The notes: generated by a model from the letters alone, not told the origin. A stretch of DNA of 64,000 bases from an uncultured Clostridia bacterium (GCA_947170435.1 CAMVTO010000008.1:1-64000), one strand, 5' to 3'; positions 22,994 through 31,622 are shown, numbered from the stretch's first letter. Program-made: numbers and translations.

Positions 22994-24403
22994 CTAAAAC
23001 CGAAAATAGATAAAGGGATTGAAGCTGGAGGTCAGGAGCCTTTCGTACGACAGGGCGAGCAGGCCCAGCGCGACAAGACGCGGCCCCCAGAGCAGCACAA
23101 CGCGCGCGGCAAAGTGATCCTGCCGGCGGCGCAGAAACGCTCCGATCCAGAGCTTCCACGGCAGGCAGGCGAAGACGGCGAGAAGCAGGACGCAGCCATA
23201 TTCCGCGAAATAGTACTGTGTGCGCCCATCGGTGAACGCGGCGCCGCCGAACATGACTTTGAGGAACGCGAGGGCGTGGCATGCGCCGTTTGCGCGGAAC
23301 AGCACCCAGCCCAGATTTACAAAAAACAGCGCGTAGAGGTGTCCCGACGCGGGATGCCGTTCCAACGGTTTTCCCCAAAGGAAATGCTCGCCGATCAGCA
23401 GCGCGGCGTAGTACAGCCCCCAGAGCACAAAGTTCCATGCCGCCCCGTGCCAAAGACCGGTCAGGAACCAGACGATGAGCAGATTGACGATTTGACGCCT
23501 TGTTCCGCGCCGGTTCCCGCCGAGCGGGATATAGACGTAGTCGCGAAACCACGAGGAGAGGCTGATGTGCCAGCGCCGCCAGAAATCCGTCAGCGAGCGG
23601 GCGATGTAGGGATAGCGGAAGTTCTCTGGAAACCGGAAGCCGAAGATCTGCCCCAGCCCGATGGCCATGTCGCTGTAGCCGGAAAAGTCAAAGTAGATCT
23701 GAAGCGTGTAGCTGATGGACCCCAGCCACGCAAGGGCGACGGTGAGCTGGTCTGTCGGCGTCTGATAGACCGCGTCGGCAATCAAGCCGACGCCGTTGGC
23801 GATCACCAGCTTCTTGGCGAGGCCGAACAGAAAACGCACACAGCCGCAGACAAAGGAATCCGCCGATTCCGCGCGGCTTGTGATCTCGCCTGCAATCGTT
23901 GTGTAGCGAACGATCGGGCCGGCGACCAACTGCGGAAACAGCGAGATGTAGAGCGCGATGTGCAGGGGATTTTTTGCCGGTTGCGCATCGCCGCGGCTGA
24001 CGTCCAGCACATAGCTCATGCCCTGGAAGGTGAAAAAGGAAATACCGATGGGCAGCACCACGTCCGGGCGGACGACCGGAATGCCAACAGCGTTGAGCGT
24101 GTCTGCTGCGAAATTGGCGTATTTGAACCATCCCAGCAGCAGAAGATTCAGCCCAAGCGTGGCAGCCAGCCAGAGCCTTCGGTGCTTTCTGCCCGGCGCA
24201 ACCAGCAGGCCGCCGCAGTAGTTGATGGCAATCGAGGCGAGCATCAGCAGCAGATATTTCGGCCCGCCATAGCCGTAGAAAAACAGGCTGAACGCCAAAA
24301 GCAAACAATTCCTGACGCTCCGATGCTGCGCGGGAATGAGAAAGTACAGCATCAAGAGCGCCGGAAGAAAGAGAAATATGAAGTTGAAGCTGGAAAAAAC
24401 CAT
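22994..24403 (-). CDS. MBOAT-family O-acyltransferase
   Basis: A 469-residue polytopic protein of the AlgI/DltB type: F-S-S-F-N-F-I-F-L-F at the start, W-F-K-Y-A-N-F-A, F-F-T-F-Q-G-M-S-Y, D-F-S-G-Y-S-D-M-A-I-G near the middle, R-W-H-I-S-L-S-S-W-F-R-D-Y, and the catalytic G-L-W-H-G-A-A-W-N. It moves acetyl groups across the membrane for polymer O-acetylation. The ATG at 24403 begins 8 bases after the sufB-like stop; longer in-frame starts lie inside that gene and are not credible. Placement directly behind suf genes is odd. Confidence 0.9.
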   Translation of the reverse strand: MVFSSFNFIFLFLPALLMLYFLIPAQHRSVRNCLLLAFSLFFYGYGGPKYLLLMLASIAINYCGGLLVAPGRKHRRLWLAATLGLNLLLLGWFKYANFAADTLNAVGIPVVRPDVVLPIGISFFTFQGMSYVLDVSRGDAQPAKNPLHIALYISLFPQLVAGPIVRYTTIAGEITSRAESADSFVCGCVRFLFGLAKKLVIANGVGLIADAVYQTPTDQLTVALAWLGSISYTLQIYFDFSGYSDMAIGLGQIFGFRFPENFRYPYIARSLTDFWRRWHISLSSWFRDYVYIPLGGNRRGTRRQIVNLLIVWFLTGLWHGAAWNFVLWGLYYAALLIGEHFLWGKPLERHPASGHLYALFFVNLGWVLFRANGACHALAFLKVMFGGAAFTDGRTQYYFAEYGCVLLLAVFACLPWKLWIGAFLRRRQDHFAARVVLLWGPRLVALGLLALSYERLLTSSFNPFIYFRF

Positions 24404-24411
24404 GCCCGCGC

Positions 24412-25335
24412 TCAGGCGAGGAAGCCCTTGAGGATGCGGTCTTCCGCTTCCTCTTCGGTAAGTCCGAGCGTCTGCAGCTTGAGCAACTGGTCGCCGGCGA
24501 TCTTGCCGATGGCGGCCTCGTGGATGAGCTGCGCTTCGGTGCTGTTCGCCGTGATGGCGGGGACGGATTCGATCTTCGCGCTGCCCATGATAATGGAGTC
24601 GCACTGGACATGCCCGAAGCACTTGTCATTGCCCACCACAATGGGGCGGAACACCTGGCGGCTCTCATCCTGCGCAACGGAACGGGAGATCACACGACCC
24701 TTGGAATCCTCACCGTCGAGTACGATCTCCATGTCGCTCTCGGCGAGCTGCTTGCCATGGGTCAACAGACGCTCTGTGATGAGTGCCTCCGCGCCCTTGC
24801 CGCAGACGATCTTGGTGTAGCGTTTGGTGGAGTCGATGCCGCGGATCTGCACGGTCTCCATCGTGATCGTCGCGCCCTCGTCGAGGTACACGACGGTCTG
24901 CGGGTTCATGATGTTGGTGCCGGTACCGTCGCCCTCGCCGTAGTGCTTCTCGGCGTAGCGGACGTGGGAGTTTTTGCCGATGTGGAAGGTGTGCACGCCA
25001 TCGTGGCGCGCCTCGTCACAGCCGGAGTTGTGGATGCCGCAGCCCGCGACAATATCCACGTCGCAGTTTTCACCCACATAAAAGTCATTGTAGACCATCT
25101 CGGCGTAGTCGCTCTTGCTGATGACGACGGGGATGAAGCACTTTTCATCCTTTGTGCCGTCGAGAATGCGGATGTCGATGCCCTGTTTTCCGTCGGTACG
25201 GGCGTCGATTTTGATATGCTCGGTGCTCTGGCGCGCTTCGCAGCCGCCGTCCTTGCGGATGTTCAGCGCCCCGACGGGCTTGCCGGTGAGGTCGGCGATC
25301 TTCTCCAATAAACGCTGGTCGACTTCGGTGATCAT
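24412..25335 (-). CDS. sufB: SufB/SufD-family Fe-S cluster scaffold protein
   Basis: 307 residues, close to the short single SufBD protein of anaerobes rather than the ~470-residue SufB. The right-handed beta-helix core covers about 60-260 with H-N-S-G-C-D-E-A-R-H-D-G and Y-L-D-E-G-A; the end has Q-L-I-H-E-A-A-I-G-K-I, the conserved SufB/D C-terminal motif with the functional Glu. It forms a complex with the SufC ATPase, whose gene overlaps by 4 bases. A two-gene SUF (SufC plus one SufB/D) is known in anaerobic Clostridia and archaea; no SufS, SufU or second SufB/D lies beside it. Confidence 0.88.
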   Translation of the reverse strand: MITEVDQRLLEKIADLTGKPVGALNIRKDGGCEARQSTEHIKIDARTDGKQGIDIRILDGTKDEKCFIPVVISKSDYAEMVYNDFYVGENCDVDIVAGCGIHNSGCDEARHDGVHTFHIGKNSHVRYAEKHYGEGDGTGTNIMNPQTVVYLDEGATITMETVQIRGIDSTKRYTKIVCGKGAEALITERLLTHGKQLAESDMEIVLDGEDSKGRVISRSVAQDESRQVFRPIVVGNDKCFGHVQCDSIIMGSAKIESVPAITANSTEAQLIHEAAIGKIAGDQLLKLQTLGLTEEEAEDRILKGFLA

Positions 25336-26072
25336 TTCGCCGCCTCCTTTCTTGTCAGCACGGGGCAGGAGCCCATGGTGTCCGCCATGATCATGGGGAA
25401 CACCTCCTCGGCGCTGCCGCGGTAGCGCAGCTCGCCGCCACCCACCACGATGATCTCATCCGCGAGGCGGATGATGCGCTCCTGGTGGGAGATGATGATC
25501 ATGGTGGCGCTGTGGGTACGGTGAATCTCTTCAAAGGTCTCTGTCAGCCGCGCAAAGCTCCATAGGTCGATGCCCGCCTCCGGCTCATCGAAGATCATGA
25601 ACTCGCTGCCCCGGGCGAGGAGCGACGCAATCTCAATGCGTTTGACCTCGCCGCCGGAGAGGGACGTGTCCACCTCACGGTCAAGATAGTCGTTGGCGCA
25701 AAGGCCCACCTGCGTGAGATAGCGGCAGCACTTGTCCTTGGACAGCTTGTCGTCGCCGGAGGCGATGGTCAGCAAATCGCGCACCGTGATGCCCTTGAAG
25801 CGCGGCGGCTGCTGAAAGCCGTAGCTGATGCCGAGACGCGCGCGCTCGGTAATATCAAGTCCGGTGATGTCCTTGCCGTTGTAGATGATCTGGCCGCCGG
25901 TGGGTGTGACAAGACCCATGATGATCTTGGCCAGCGTCGTCTTGCCGCCGCCGTTAGGGCCGGTAAACACCACCAATTCGCCGTCGGGAATGGTGACAGA
26001 TACGTCGTTCAGAATCGTCTGCTCCGTCCCTGCGTCGGAAACGGTATACGAAATGTGCTTGAGTTCCAGCAT
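25332..26072 (-). CDS. sufC: SufC ABC-type ATPase of Fe-S cluster assembly
   Basis: 246 residues with Walker A G-P-N-G-G-G-K-T-T, a Q loop, ABC signature L-S-G-G-E-V-K-R-I-E, Walker B F-M-I-F-D-E-P-E-A-G-I-D and switch His in I-I-S-H-Q-E-R. It powers SufB/D conformational change during cluster assembly. AAGGAG sits 7 bases before the ATG. It is the first gene of the minus-strand operon sufC-sufB-MBOAT-DHHW. Confidence 0.93.
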   Translation of the reverse strand: MLELKHISYTVSDAGTEQTILNDVSVTIPDGELVVFTGPNGGGKTTLAKIIMGLVTPTGGQIIYNGKDITGLDITERARLGISYGFQQPPRFKGITVRDLLTIASGDDKLSKDKCCRYLTQVGLCANDYLDREVDTSLSGGEVKRIEIASLLARGSEFMIFDEPEAGIDLWSFARLTETFEEIHRTHSATMIIISHQERIIRLADEIIVVGGGELRYRGSAEEVFPMIMADTMGSCPVLTRKEAAK

Positions 26073-26122
26073 AAAATGCTCCTTATTTGACAGTAATACC
26101 TATATTGTTGGTCGTCTTTCTT

Positions 26123-26151
26123 AATATAGCAAGTTTTCCGAAAAAAATCAA
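26123..26151 (-). promoter_or_regulatory. sufC: promoter of the suf operon
   Basis: On the minus strand TTGATT and TATATT are separated by exactly 17 bases. About 50 bases of leader precede the sufC start. Confidence 0.7.
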
Positions 26152-26202
26152 TGCTCCCAGCATAGAATGGAGAAGAAATTGGCAAAGCGTGGGAGGAAAG
26201 CT

Positions 26203-26718
26203 ATGGAAATGGACTATCGTGAGTGTGATCGGATTTGGCAGCGGGTATCGCCGGAGCTGAATCCCTACCCCGAGATACGCGCGGCGCAAAACCCCTGCTG
26301 CATGGGCGATGCCGCACGGGGTGAGACAGAGGTGCTGCGGGGATTCCTTCGCGACGAGCTGGCGGATGCGCAGACCTACCGTTACCTGGCGGCGCATGCG
26401 CCGTCCCGGGAAGGTTTCCGGCTGATGCGAAGCCTTGCCGCGGACGCGGCGTCGCGGGTCAAGACGCTGCAATCGGCGTACTATCTCATCACGGGCAGTA
26501 CCTACGAAGTGACTGTGGTCCTCCCGCCGCAATCGCGGCTTAAATGGTGCGACCGGCTGCGGGAGCGCTATCACGCCGCGGCCTGCGCCGGCTTCAACTA
26601 TGCCCGCGCGGCGGAGCAGACGACGGACGTGTGTCTCAAAAAGTTGCTCGCCGGGCTGTCCGAGGACGCATACCACGCCGCGGAGCAGCTGCGCCGAGCG
26701 CTGGAGCGGGCGCTGTAA
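26203..26718 (+). CDS. ferritin-like/rubrerythrin-type four-helix protein
   Basis: 171 residues. The pattern E-V-L-R-G-F-L-R-D-E-L-A-D-A-Q-T-Y-R-Y-L around residues 44-64 gives the E-x7-E spacing of ferritin-like helices; a second E/H pair lies near Y-H-A-A and E-D-A-Y-H-A-A-E-Q-L at the C-terminus. It may bind a di-iron centre. GGGAGGAAAG selects the ATG at 26203 over the in-frame ATG at 26167. It is divergent from sufC, which fits an iron or oxidative-stress setting, but that link is inferred. Confidence 0.6.
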   Translation: MEMDYRECDRIWQRVSPELNPYPEIRAAQNPCCMGDAARGETEVLRGFLRDELADAQTYRYLAAHAPSREGFRLMRSLAADAASRVKTLQSAYYLITGSTYEVTVVLPPQSRLKWCDRLRERYHAAACAGFNYARAAEQTTDVCLKKLLAGLSEDAYHAAEQLRRALERAL

Positions 26719-26738
26719 TGAAACAATACCTGAGATGC

Positions 26739-26766
26739 AGGGCGGATCGTGAGATCTGCCCTTTTC
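26739..26766 (+). terminator. terminator after the ferritin-like gene
   Basis: AGGGCGGATC and GATCTGCCCT (one G-U) flank a 4-base loop and are followed by TTTT. Confidence 0.7.
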
Positions 26767-26796
26767 ATGTGTTGAGGAAAACGAGAAATAAAAATA

Positions 26797-26859
26797 CAAT
26801 ACTAGAATAAATAATTTTAAATCTAATATTGACAAGAAGATAAAATTATGATATCTTGT
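26797..26859 (+). promoter_or_regulatory. AT-rich promoter with two inverted repeats
   Basis: TTGACA (26829) and TATCTT (26852) are 17 bases apart. The dyad CAATACTAGA / TCTAATATTG (26797-26806, 26822-26831, one mismatch) abuts the -35, and an imperfect dyad with ACAAGA and TCTTGT arms (26832-26859) spans the spacer and -10. Both are candidate operators for the following gene. Confidence 0.6.
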
Positions 26860-26878
26860 AAACAAAGGAGGGATACTG

Positions 26879-27628
26879 ATGACTGCAATTATGACAAAGT
26901 GCCCCGCGTGCAGCGAAACCCTGACGGTGAAAGTACTGCAATGCCCGAGTTGCGGATTGGAGCTAAAGAATGACTTTGAATTAAGTCCGTTTGACAAGCT
27001 TGGTGTAGAACAGGCTGCTTTCCTGCGAACCTTTTTAAAATGTCGCGGAAACCTAAGCCTATTACAAAATGAATTGGGAATGTCCTACCCGATGGCGAAG
27101 AGAAAACTGTCTGATTTGTTGGTTGCGTTGAATCTGGAAACAACAGAGGATGAGAACTGTCAGGAGGAAATCGATATGACAAACTGGTATACAGATCGGG
27201 AAAGTACAAAAGCATCAGAGATCATCAAGACGAAACTAAAGGATAATGGCGGATGGGCGATCGTTCATTCGATTACAGGGATTCCGTATGAAATCACGGC
27301 GGAGCCGGACGGCGAGTCTTTCTCAACTGAGGCGTTGCCGGTAAAACCGAACTATACTTATAAAGTGTTTGATGACATTGTGGACTTGCTTCGGTCGCAA
27401 GGCGGCAAAGCCAAAAAAGGAATGGGCCGGAACGCAAAACTGGGGGAGCCTGGTTGCGAAGAAACCACGGTTGTCGGTGCGATAGCAAAGAATTACGCGG
27501 GGAAACGTGATGGTGAATCGGTTTATGATCCGGTGTTTGTGCTTGCTGCTGTCTTGGAGTGGGCGGGTATTGCTCATAACGAGAGGGGCTACTTGGAGCT
27601 GACGGCGGATTATTTGAGCCGCCTCTGA
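26879..27628 (+). CDS. DUF2089-type zinc-ribbon protein
   Basis: 249 residues. Residues 8-25 form a zinc ribbon (C-P-A-C and C-P-S-C-G), followed by a DUF2089-like helical region with L-S-P-F-D-K-L, F-L-K-C-R-G-N-L and Y-P-M-A-K-R-K-L-S-D-L-L, which resembles a helix-turn-helix. The C-terminal ~170 residues are an additional domain I do not recognise. AAAGGAGGGA precedes the ATG. The gene and its promoter are clearly AT-richer, with AAA/ATT-type codons, than all neighbours, which suggests acquisition from a lower-GC donor. A regulatory role is likely but unproven. Confidence 0.7.
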   Translation: MTAIMTKCPACSETLTVKVLQCPSCGLELKNDFELSPFDKLGVEQAAFLRTFLKCRGNLSLLQNELGMSYPMAKRKLSDLLVALNLETTEDENCQEEIDMTNWYTDRESTKASEIIKTKLKDNGGWAIVHSITGIPYEITAEPDGESFSTEALPVKPNYTYKVFDDIVDLLRSQGGKAKKGMGRNAKLGEPGCEETTVVGAIAKNYAGKRDGESVYDPVFVLAAVLEWAGIAHNERGYLELTADYLSRL

Positions 27629-27721
27629 CGCTACATGAGGACAGAAAGATGTTGACTTGGGTCGGCCTGTTTATATACGGCTTTTTTAGGGGATTGTTGA
27701 GAAGAAAGTGGTAAATATTGA

Positions 27722-27758
27722 AAAAGCACCTTGCTTCATATAAGCAAGGTGCTTTTAT
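27722..27758. terminator. bidirectional terminator
   Basis: AAAAGCACCTTGCTT and AAGCAAGGTGCTTTT flank CATAT, between the convergent DUF2089 and fakA genes. Confidence 0.9.
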
Positions 27759-27777
27759 AACAGATGGTTGCTCGCCC

Positions 27778-29463
27778 TTATTCAAAGCTGATGATGTAGT
27801 AATACACGGGCTGTCCGCCGGAGAGGACGCTGACCTCTGCGGAGGGCAGCTTGTCGGAGAAACAGGAGGCGTCGTGCTCCGCCTCGGCGGGATCGACGTC
27901 CTCGCCGTAAAAGACGTTGATGAACTCGGCGTTCTGCTCCTTGGCGACATCGGAGAGCTTCTCCAACAGCACCGAAATGCTCTTGTCCACGCCGAAGAGC
28001 TTGCCGCCCAGCAGCGCGAGGAAGTCGCCCTCGTGGATCTCCGCGCCGTCAAACTCGGAGTCGCGGGCGGCGTAGGTGATCTGCGCGGTGGTGACGTGCT
28101 GCGCCGCGTCGAGCATGGCGGCTTCGATGGACGCCGCGTCGCCGTCGAGATCCACCGCCATCATGGCGGAGATGCCCTGCGGCACGGTCGTCGTCGGGAT
28201 GACGACGATGTTCTTATTGGTCAGGCCCACACACTGCTGTGCCGCCATGATGATGTTCTTGTTGTTCGGCAGCACGAACACCGTGTCGGCGTTGGCGCGT
28301 TCGATCTCCTTGAGAATGCTCTCAGTGGAGGGGTTCATGGTCTGACCGCCGCTGATGACGCCGTCCACGCCCATGTCGCGGAACACCGCGGCGAGACCGT
28401 CACCCGCGCAGACTGCGATGAAGCCGTAGGGCTTGCGCTCCTCCGGCTCGGCGGGGGCGACGCCGGCGGAGCCAACATAGCCGTCCGCCATATCGTCGTC
28501 CTCCAGCTCATCGGCGGAGATGGTCTTGCGGCCAGCAGCCATATCCTCCTGCTGGATGCGCATGTTCTCGACCTTGGCGACCTCCAGGATGCCGTATTGC
28601 TGCGCGGCGTTGAGGGCGTCGCCGGGAATGTCCGTGTGGACGTGTACCTTGAACATGTCGTCGCCCTCGCTGATGACGATGCTGTCGCCGATGGAGTTCA
28701 GGTACTCGCGGTAGGGCTGGAGATTGGGGTTGCCCTTGGTGCGGACGATGAACACCGTGTCAAAGGTGAAGGTGATGTCCTCGTCGCCCACCTGAGCGAA
28801 GTCCGCCTTGTCACGGGTCTCGCCGTTCTCGCTCAATTCCGGCAGCTTTTCACCGCGGAGGCTGGAGAGCATGCCGTTTAGTATAATAAGGAAGCCCTTG
28901 CCGCCCGCGTCCACGACGCCGGCACGCTTCAAAACGGGGTTCATGTTGACAGTTTCCTTGAGCGTTTCCTCACCTTGACGGATCGCGTGCTCGAGGACAT
29001 ACTCCACGCTGTTGTTCTCCTCGGCGGCGTGCATGGCCGCGTCCGCCGCGAGGCGCGAGACCGTGAGGATCGTACCTTCAGCGGGCTTCATTACCGCGTT
29101 GTAGGCGGCGGCAACGCCCTCCTGTAGCGCGGCGGCAAACATGCAGCCATCCGCCTCGTAGAGTCCCTTGAAGCTCTTGGAGACGCCCCGGAACAGCAGC
29201 GAGAGGATCACGCCCGAGTTGCCGCGCGCGCCGCGCAGCATGGCATTTGCCGCGATGGAGGAAACCTCCTCTACCGTCTTGGGCTCTTTTTTCTTCAGCT
29301 CTGTCGCCGCAGTCTGAATGGTCAGGCTCATATTGGTGCCCGTGTCGCCGTCCGGCACAGGGAATACGTTCAAATCATTGACGCTTTGCTTCGCCGCAGT
29401 CACGGAGACAGCGCCGAAGAGCAGCATCTCTTTGAAAACAGCTCCTGTAATGGTATCATGCAT
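27778..29463 (-). CDS. fakA: fatty-acid kinase FakA-like (DAK2-domain) protein
   Basis: 561 residues. Residues 1-200 form a Dak/DhaL ATP-binding kinase domain (N-V-F-P-V-P-D-G-D-T-G-T-N-M with metal-binding Asp residues; R-G-A-R-G-N-S-G-V-I-L-S). The rest is the FakA middle and C-terminal domains (D-A-G-G-K-G-F; H-V-H-T-D-I-P-G; G-G-Q-T-M-N-P-S-T; N-K-N-I). FakA phosphorylates fatty acids held by a FakB (DegV) protein; no fakB is in this window. The gene follows an Asp23 gene by 15 bases, the usual Firmicutes pair. Confidence 0.92.
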   Translation of the reverse strand: MHDTITGAVFKEMLLFGAVSVTAAKQSVNDLNVFPVPDGDTGTNMSLTIQTAATELKKKEPKTVEEVSSIAANAMLRGARGNSGVILSLLFRGVSKSFKGLYEADGCMFAAALQEGVAAAYNAVMKPAEGTILTVSRLAADAAMHAAEENNSVEYVLEHAIRQGEETLKETVNMNPVLKRAGVVDAGGKGFLIILNGMLSSLRGEKLPELSENGETRDKADFAQVGDEDITFTFDTVFIVRTKGNPNLQPYREYLNSIGDSIVISEGDDMFKVHVHTDIPGDALNAAQQYGILEVAKVENMRIQQEDMAAGRKTISADELEDDDMADGYVGSAGVAPAEPEERKPYGFIAVCAGDGLAAVFRDMGVDGVISGGQTMNPSTESILKEIERANADTVFVLPNNKNIIMAAQQCVGLTNKNIVVIPTTTVPQGISAMMAVDLDGDAASIEAAMLDAAQHVTTAQITYAARDSEFDGAEIHEGDFLALLGGKLFGVDKSISVLLEKLSDVAKEQNAEFINVFYGEDVDPAEAEHDASCFSDKLPSAEVSVLSGGQPVYYYIISFE

Positions 29464-29478
29464 GAGAAGTGTTTCCTC

Positions 29479-29829
29479 CTACAAAGTGATGCTGTCGACG
29501 CACACGTCGACGCTGCGGATGCGAACGCCGGTGTCCCGGTTGACCAGATACCGCACCTGCGAGATGATCTCGCGGGAGATGGCGGTCATGTTGACGCCGG
29601 GCTCCACAATGATGTGCAGCTCAACGGAGATATCCCCTTCGTCGTGCTGGGTGATGTGGACGCCCTTGCTCATCGCCTCGCGGCGGAGCAGGTGGACGAG
29701 GCCGTCGGTCATGGAGCGATAGGCCATGCCCTTGACGCCATAGCAGCTGGTCGCCGCGGCGCCGGTGATGTTGGAGAGCACCGCGTCGCTGATCTGGATC
29801 TCGCCCTGTTCGGTTTGGAGCTTGAACAT
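29479..29829 (-). CDS. Asp23/Gls24 family protein
   Basis: 116 residues with the Asp23 core: I-S-D-A-V-L-S-N-I-T-G near the start, V-E-L-H-I-I-V-E-P-G-V-N near 70, and V-R-S-V-D-V-C-V-D at the end. Members associate with the membrane or stress response; the YloU-like type always sits before fakA. AAAGGAG precedes the ATG. Confidence 0.9.
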   Translation of the reverse strand: MFKLQTEQGEIQISDAVLSNITGAAATSCYGVKGMAYRSMTDGLVHLLRREAMSKGVHITQHDEGDISVELHIIVEPGVNMTAISREIISQVRYLVNRDTGVRIRSVDVCVDSITL

Positions 29830-29879
29830 AAAAGGTCTCCTTTCTCGAAAGTCCTTTTAAGGCAGTTTACAACTTAATT

Positions 29880-29908
29880 ATTATACACGATGTGATGCAG
29901 AATAACAA
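29880..29908 (-). promoter_or_regulatory. promoter of asp23-fakA
   Basis: Minus-strand TTGTTA and TATAAT lie 17 bases apart, about 50 bases before the Asp23 start. Confidence 0.75.
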
Positions 29909-29934
29909 GAGTGATTTTTGCGGAAAACTCCCTA

Positions 29935-29963
29935 TTGCAAAATACGGCGGAATACCATAAGAT
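29935..29963 (+). promoter_or_regulatory. promoter of rsmD-coaD
   Basis: TTGCAA and TAAGAT lie 17 bases apart, 36 bases before the rsmD ATG; divergent from the asp23 promoter. Confidence 0.65.
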
Positions 29964-29998
29964 ATATGGGCAAATCCAGAGCATTGGGGAGAATTGTG

Positions 29999-30559
29999 AT
30001 GCGGGTCATTACGGGCACGGCGCGGGGGCGGCGCCTCGGCGAGCTGAAGGGGCAGGAGACGCGCCCTACCACCGGAAAGGTGAAGGAGGGCATTTTCAGC
30101 GCACTGCAGTTTGACATTGAGGATCGTCGGGTTCTGGATCTCTTCGCCGGCACGGGACAGATGGGCATTGAGGCCCTCTCCCGCGGCGCGCAGAGCTGTA
30201 CCTTCGTTGATTGCCGCAAGGATGCCGCACAGCTGGTGCGGGACAACCTTGCCGTCTGCGGCTTGACGGACCGGGCGCAGGTGGTCTGCGGTGACGCGAT
30301 GGGCTATCTCGCCTCGCTTCGGACGCAGTATGATCTCATCTTCCTCGATCCGCCCTATGCCGATGACACGCTGGAACGTGCCATTGCCCATATCGCGAGG
30401 TTTGACATTTTGTCGCCGGGTGGTATAATCGTTGCGGAGTGTCCGGCGGACAAGCAGCTTCCGGCGCTCAGCGCACCGTATCGTATCTACCGCGAGTATC
30501 GCTACGGCAAGATCAAAGTGACCGTCTACCATCGCGAAGGAGAAAATGAGGACGCATGA
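29999..30559 (+). CDS. rsmD: 16S rRNA (guanine-966-N2)-methyltransferase RsmD
   Basis: 186 residues. M-R-V-I-T-G-T-A-R-G-R at the start, R-P-T-T-G-K-V-K-E-G-I-F, S-adenosylmethionine motif L-D-L-F-A-G-T-G-Q-M-G-I-E-A-L-S-R-G, and catalytic F-L-D-P-P-Y define RsmD. It methylates G966 of 16S rRNA during 30S maturation. The ATG at 29999 with GGGGAG upstream is chosen over an in-frame upstream ATG at 29918 that lies before the promoter. It overlaps coaD by 4 bases. Confidence 0.94.
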   Translation: MRVITGTARGRRLGELKGQETRPTTGKVKEGIFSALQFDIEDRRVLDLFAGTGQMGIEALSRGAQSCTFVDCRKDAAQLVRDNLAVCGLTDRAQVVCGDAMGYLASLRTQYDLIFLDPPYADDTLERAIAHIARFDILSPGGIIVAECPADKQLPALSAPYRIYREYRYGKIKVTVYHREGENEDA

Positions 30560-31044
30560 AAATCGCAGTTTTTCCGGGCAGTTTTGATCCGGTGACCGTA
30601 GGCCACATGGATCTGATCCGCCGCGCGGCGCAGATCTTCGACAGGGTCTATATCTGCGCGATGGTCAACGCGGGCAAGTCCCCGCTGTTCACAGGTGAGC
30701 AGCGTTTCGAGCTGCTGCGCGCGTCGGTGGCGGAGTTGCCCAACGTGACCGCGGAGCTCTGGACAGGCTTGCTGGCCGACTACGCCCGAGAAAAGGGCGC
30801 GCAGTACATCGTCAAGGGTGTGCGCAACGGCACGGATTTTGACACGGAGTGGAGTATGGCCCAGATCAACCGCGAACTAGGTGACTCGCTGGAGACCGTA
30901 CTGCTTCCCGCGAGGGCGGAATACCTGCACGTCAGTTCGACAATGGTGCGGGAAATGATCAAATATCACCGACCGCTGGAGCCCTATATGCCGGCGGCGG
31001 CAATCGAAACAATGAAGGGATGGGGTACCGATGGCAATCAATAA
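30556..31044 (+). CDS. coaD: phosphopantetheine adenylyltransferase CoaD
   Basis: 162 residues of the nucleotidyl-transferase fold, with P-G-S-F-D-P-V-T-V-G-H-M-D-L containing the T/H-x-G-H-type active site, K-S-P-L-F-T, G-V-R-N-G-T-D-F and H-V-S-S-T-M-V-R-E (the I-S-S-T-x-x-R motif). It makes dephospho-CoA from phosphopantetheine and ATP. The rsmD-coaD pairing is common in Firmicutes. It overlaps the next gene by 14 bases. Confidence 0.95.
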   Translation: MKIAVFPGSFDPVTVGHMDLIRRAAQIFDRVYICAMVNAGKSPLFTGEQRFELLRASVAELPNVTAELWTGLLADYAREKGAQYIVKGVRNGTDFDTEWSMAQINRELGDSLETVLLPARAEYLHVSSTMVREMIKYHRPLEPYMPAAAIETMKGWGTDGNQ

Positions 31045-31564
31045 TACAGAGGTCGAAAAGCTCATCGATATGCTCTATGATATGATCAATGACGCCAAGA
31101 GCATGCCGCTGAGCAACGACAAGTGTATCGTTGATCGGGAAGCGGCGCTCGACCTGCTCGATGAGATTCGCGAGAGCCTGCCGGCAGAGCTCAAGCGCGC
31201 GCAGGACCTGATTCAGGCAAAGGAAGATTATGTAAACTCGGCAAAGCGTGAAGTGGGGCGTATGATGCAGCAGGCCGAGTTCGACGCCAAGAGCAAGGTT
31301 GCCGACAGCGAAGTGCTGCTTGCAGCGCGAGAGCGCAGCCGCGAGCTTGTCAAGCGCGCGGAAGATCGCTCCAACGAGCTGTATCGCGTGGTCAACAACT
31401 ACACCGATGATGCGCTGCGCCGCACGGAGGAGGCGATTCAGGCCGCGCTGGACGAGGTCAAGCAGAGCCGCGTCAAGTTCCGCGCTGCCTCCAATGCCCA
31501 GCGTCAGAAGGACCGGGAAGAACTGAGCCGGAGCAGTAAAAAAACGGATAAGGATTCCGAGTGA
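31031..31564 (+). CDS. coiled-coil protein, unknown (ATP synthase b/E-subunit-like)
   Basis: 177 residues, almost entirely charged amphipathic helix from about 40 to 165 (A-K-R-E-V-G-R-M-M-Q-Q-A-E-F; R-S-R-E-L-V-K-R-A-E-D-R). No signal peptide or membrane segment. Similar proteins after coaD in Clostridia are annotated only as ATPase-like or hypothetical; the resemblance to ATP-synthase stalk subunits probably reflects composition. The N-terminal V-E-K-L-I-D-M-L-Y-D-M and C-I-V-D-R-E segment may be a small separate domain. A terminator follows at 31623. Confidence 0.7.
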   Translation: MAINNTEVEKLIDMLYDMINDAKSMPLSNDKCIVDREAALDLLDEIRESLPAELKRAQDLIQAKEDYVNSAKREVGRMMQQAEFDAKSKVADSEVLLAARERSRELVKRAEDRSNELYRVVNNYTDDALRRTEEAIQAALDEVKQSRVKFRAASNAQRQKDREELSRSSKKTDKDSE

Positions 31565-31622
31565 TTTTTGTGCACTTCAAACAAGGACGAAAGGATTATT
31601 CCAGATTTTGGCAAATATGAGG

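Noticed and set aside
22352..24820. 822-codon + strand frame
   Set aside because: It is antisense to the DHHW, MBOAT and sufB genes, all of which have clear family motifs.
31565..31622. Possible small gene between the coiled-coil gene and the terminator
   Set aside because: No open frame of useful length with a ribosome binding site is present.
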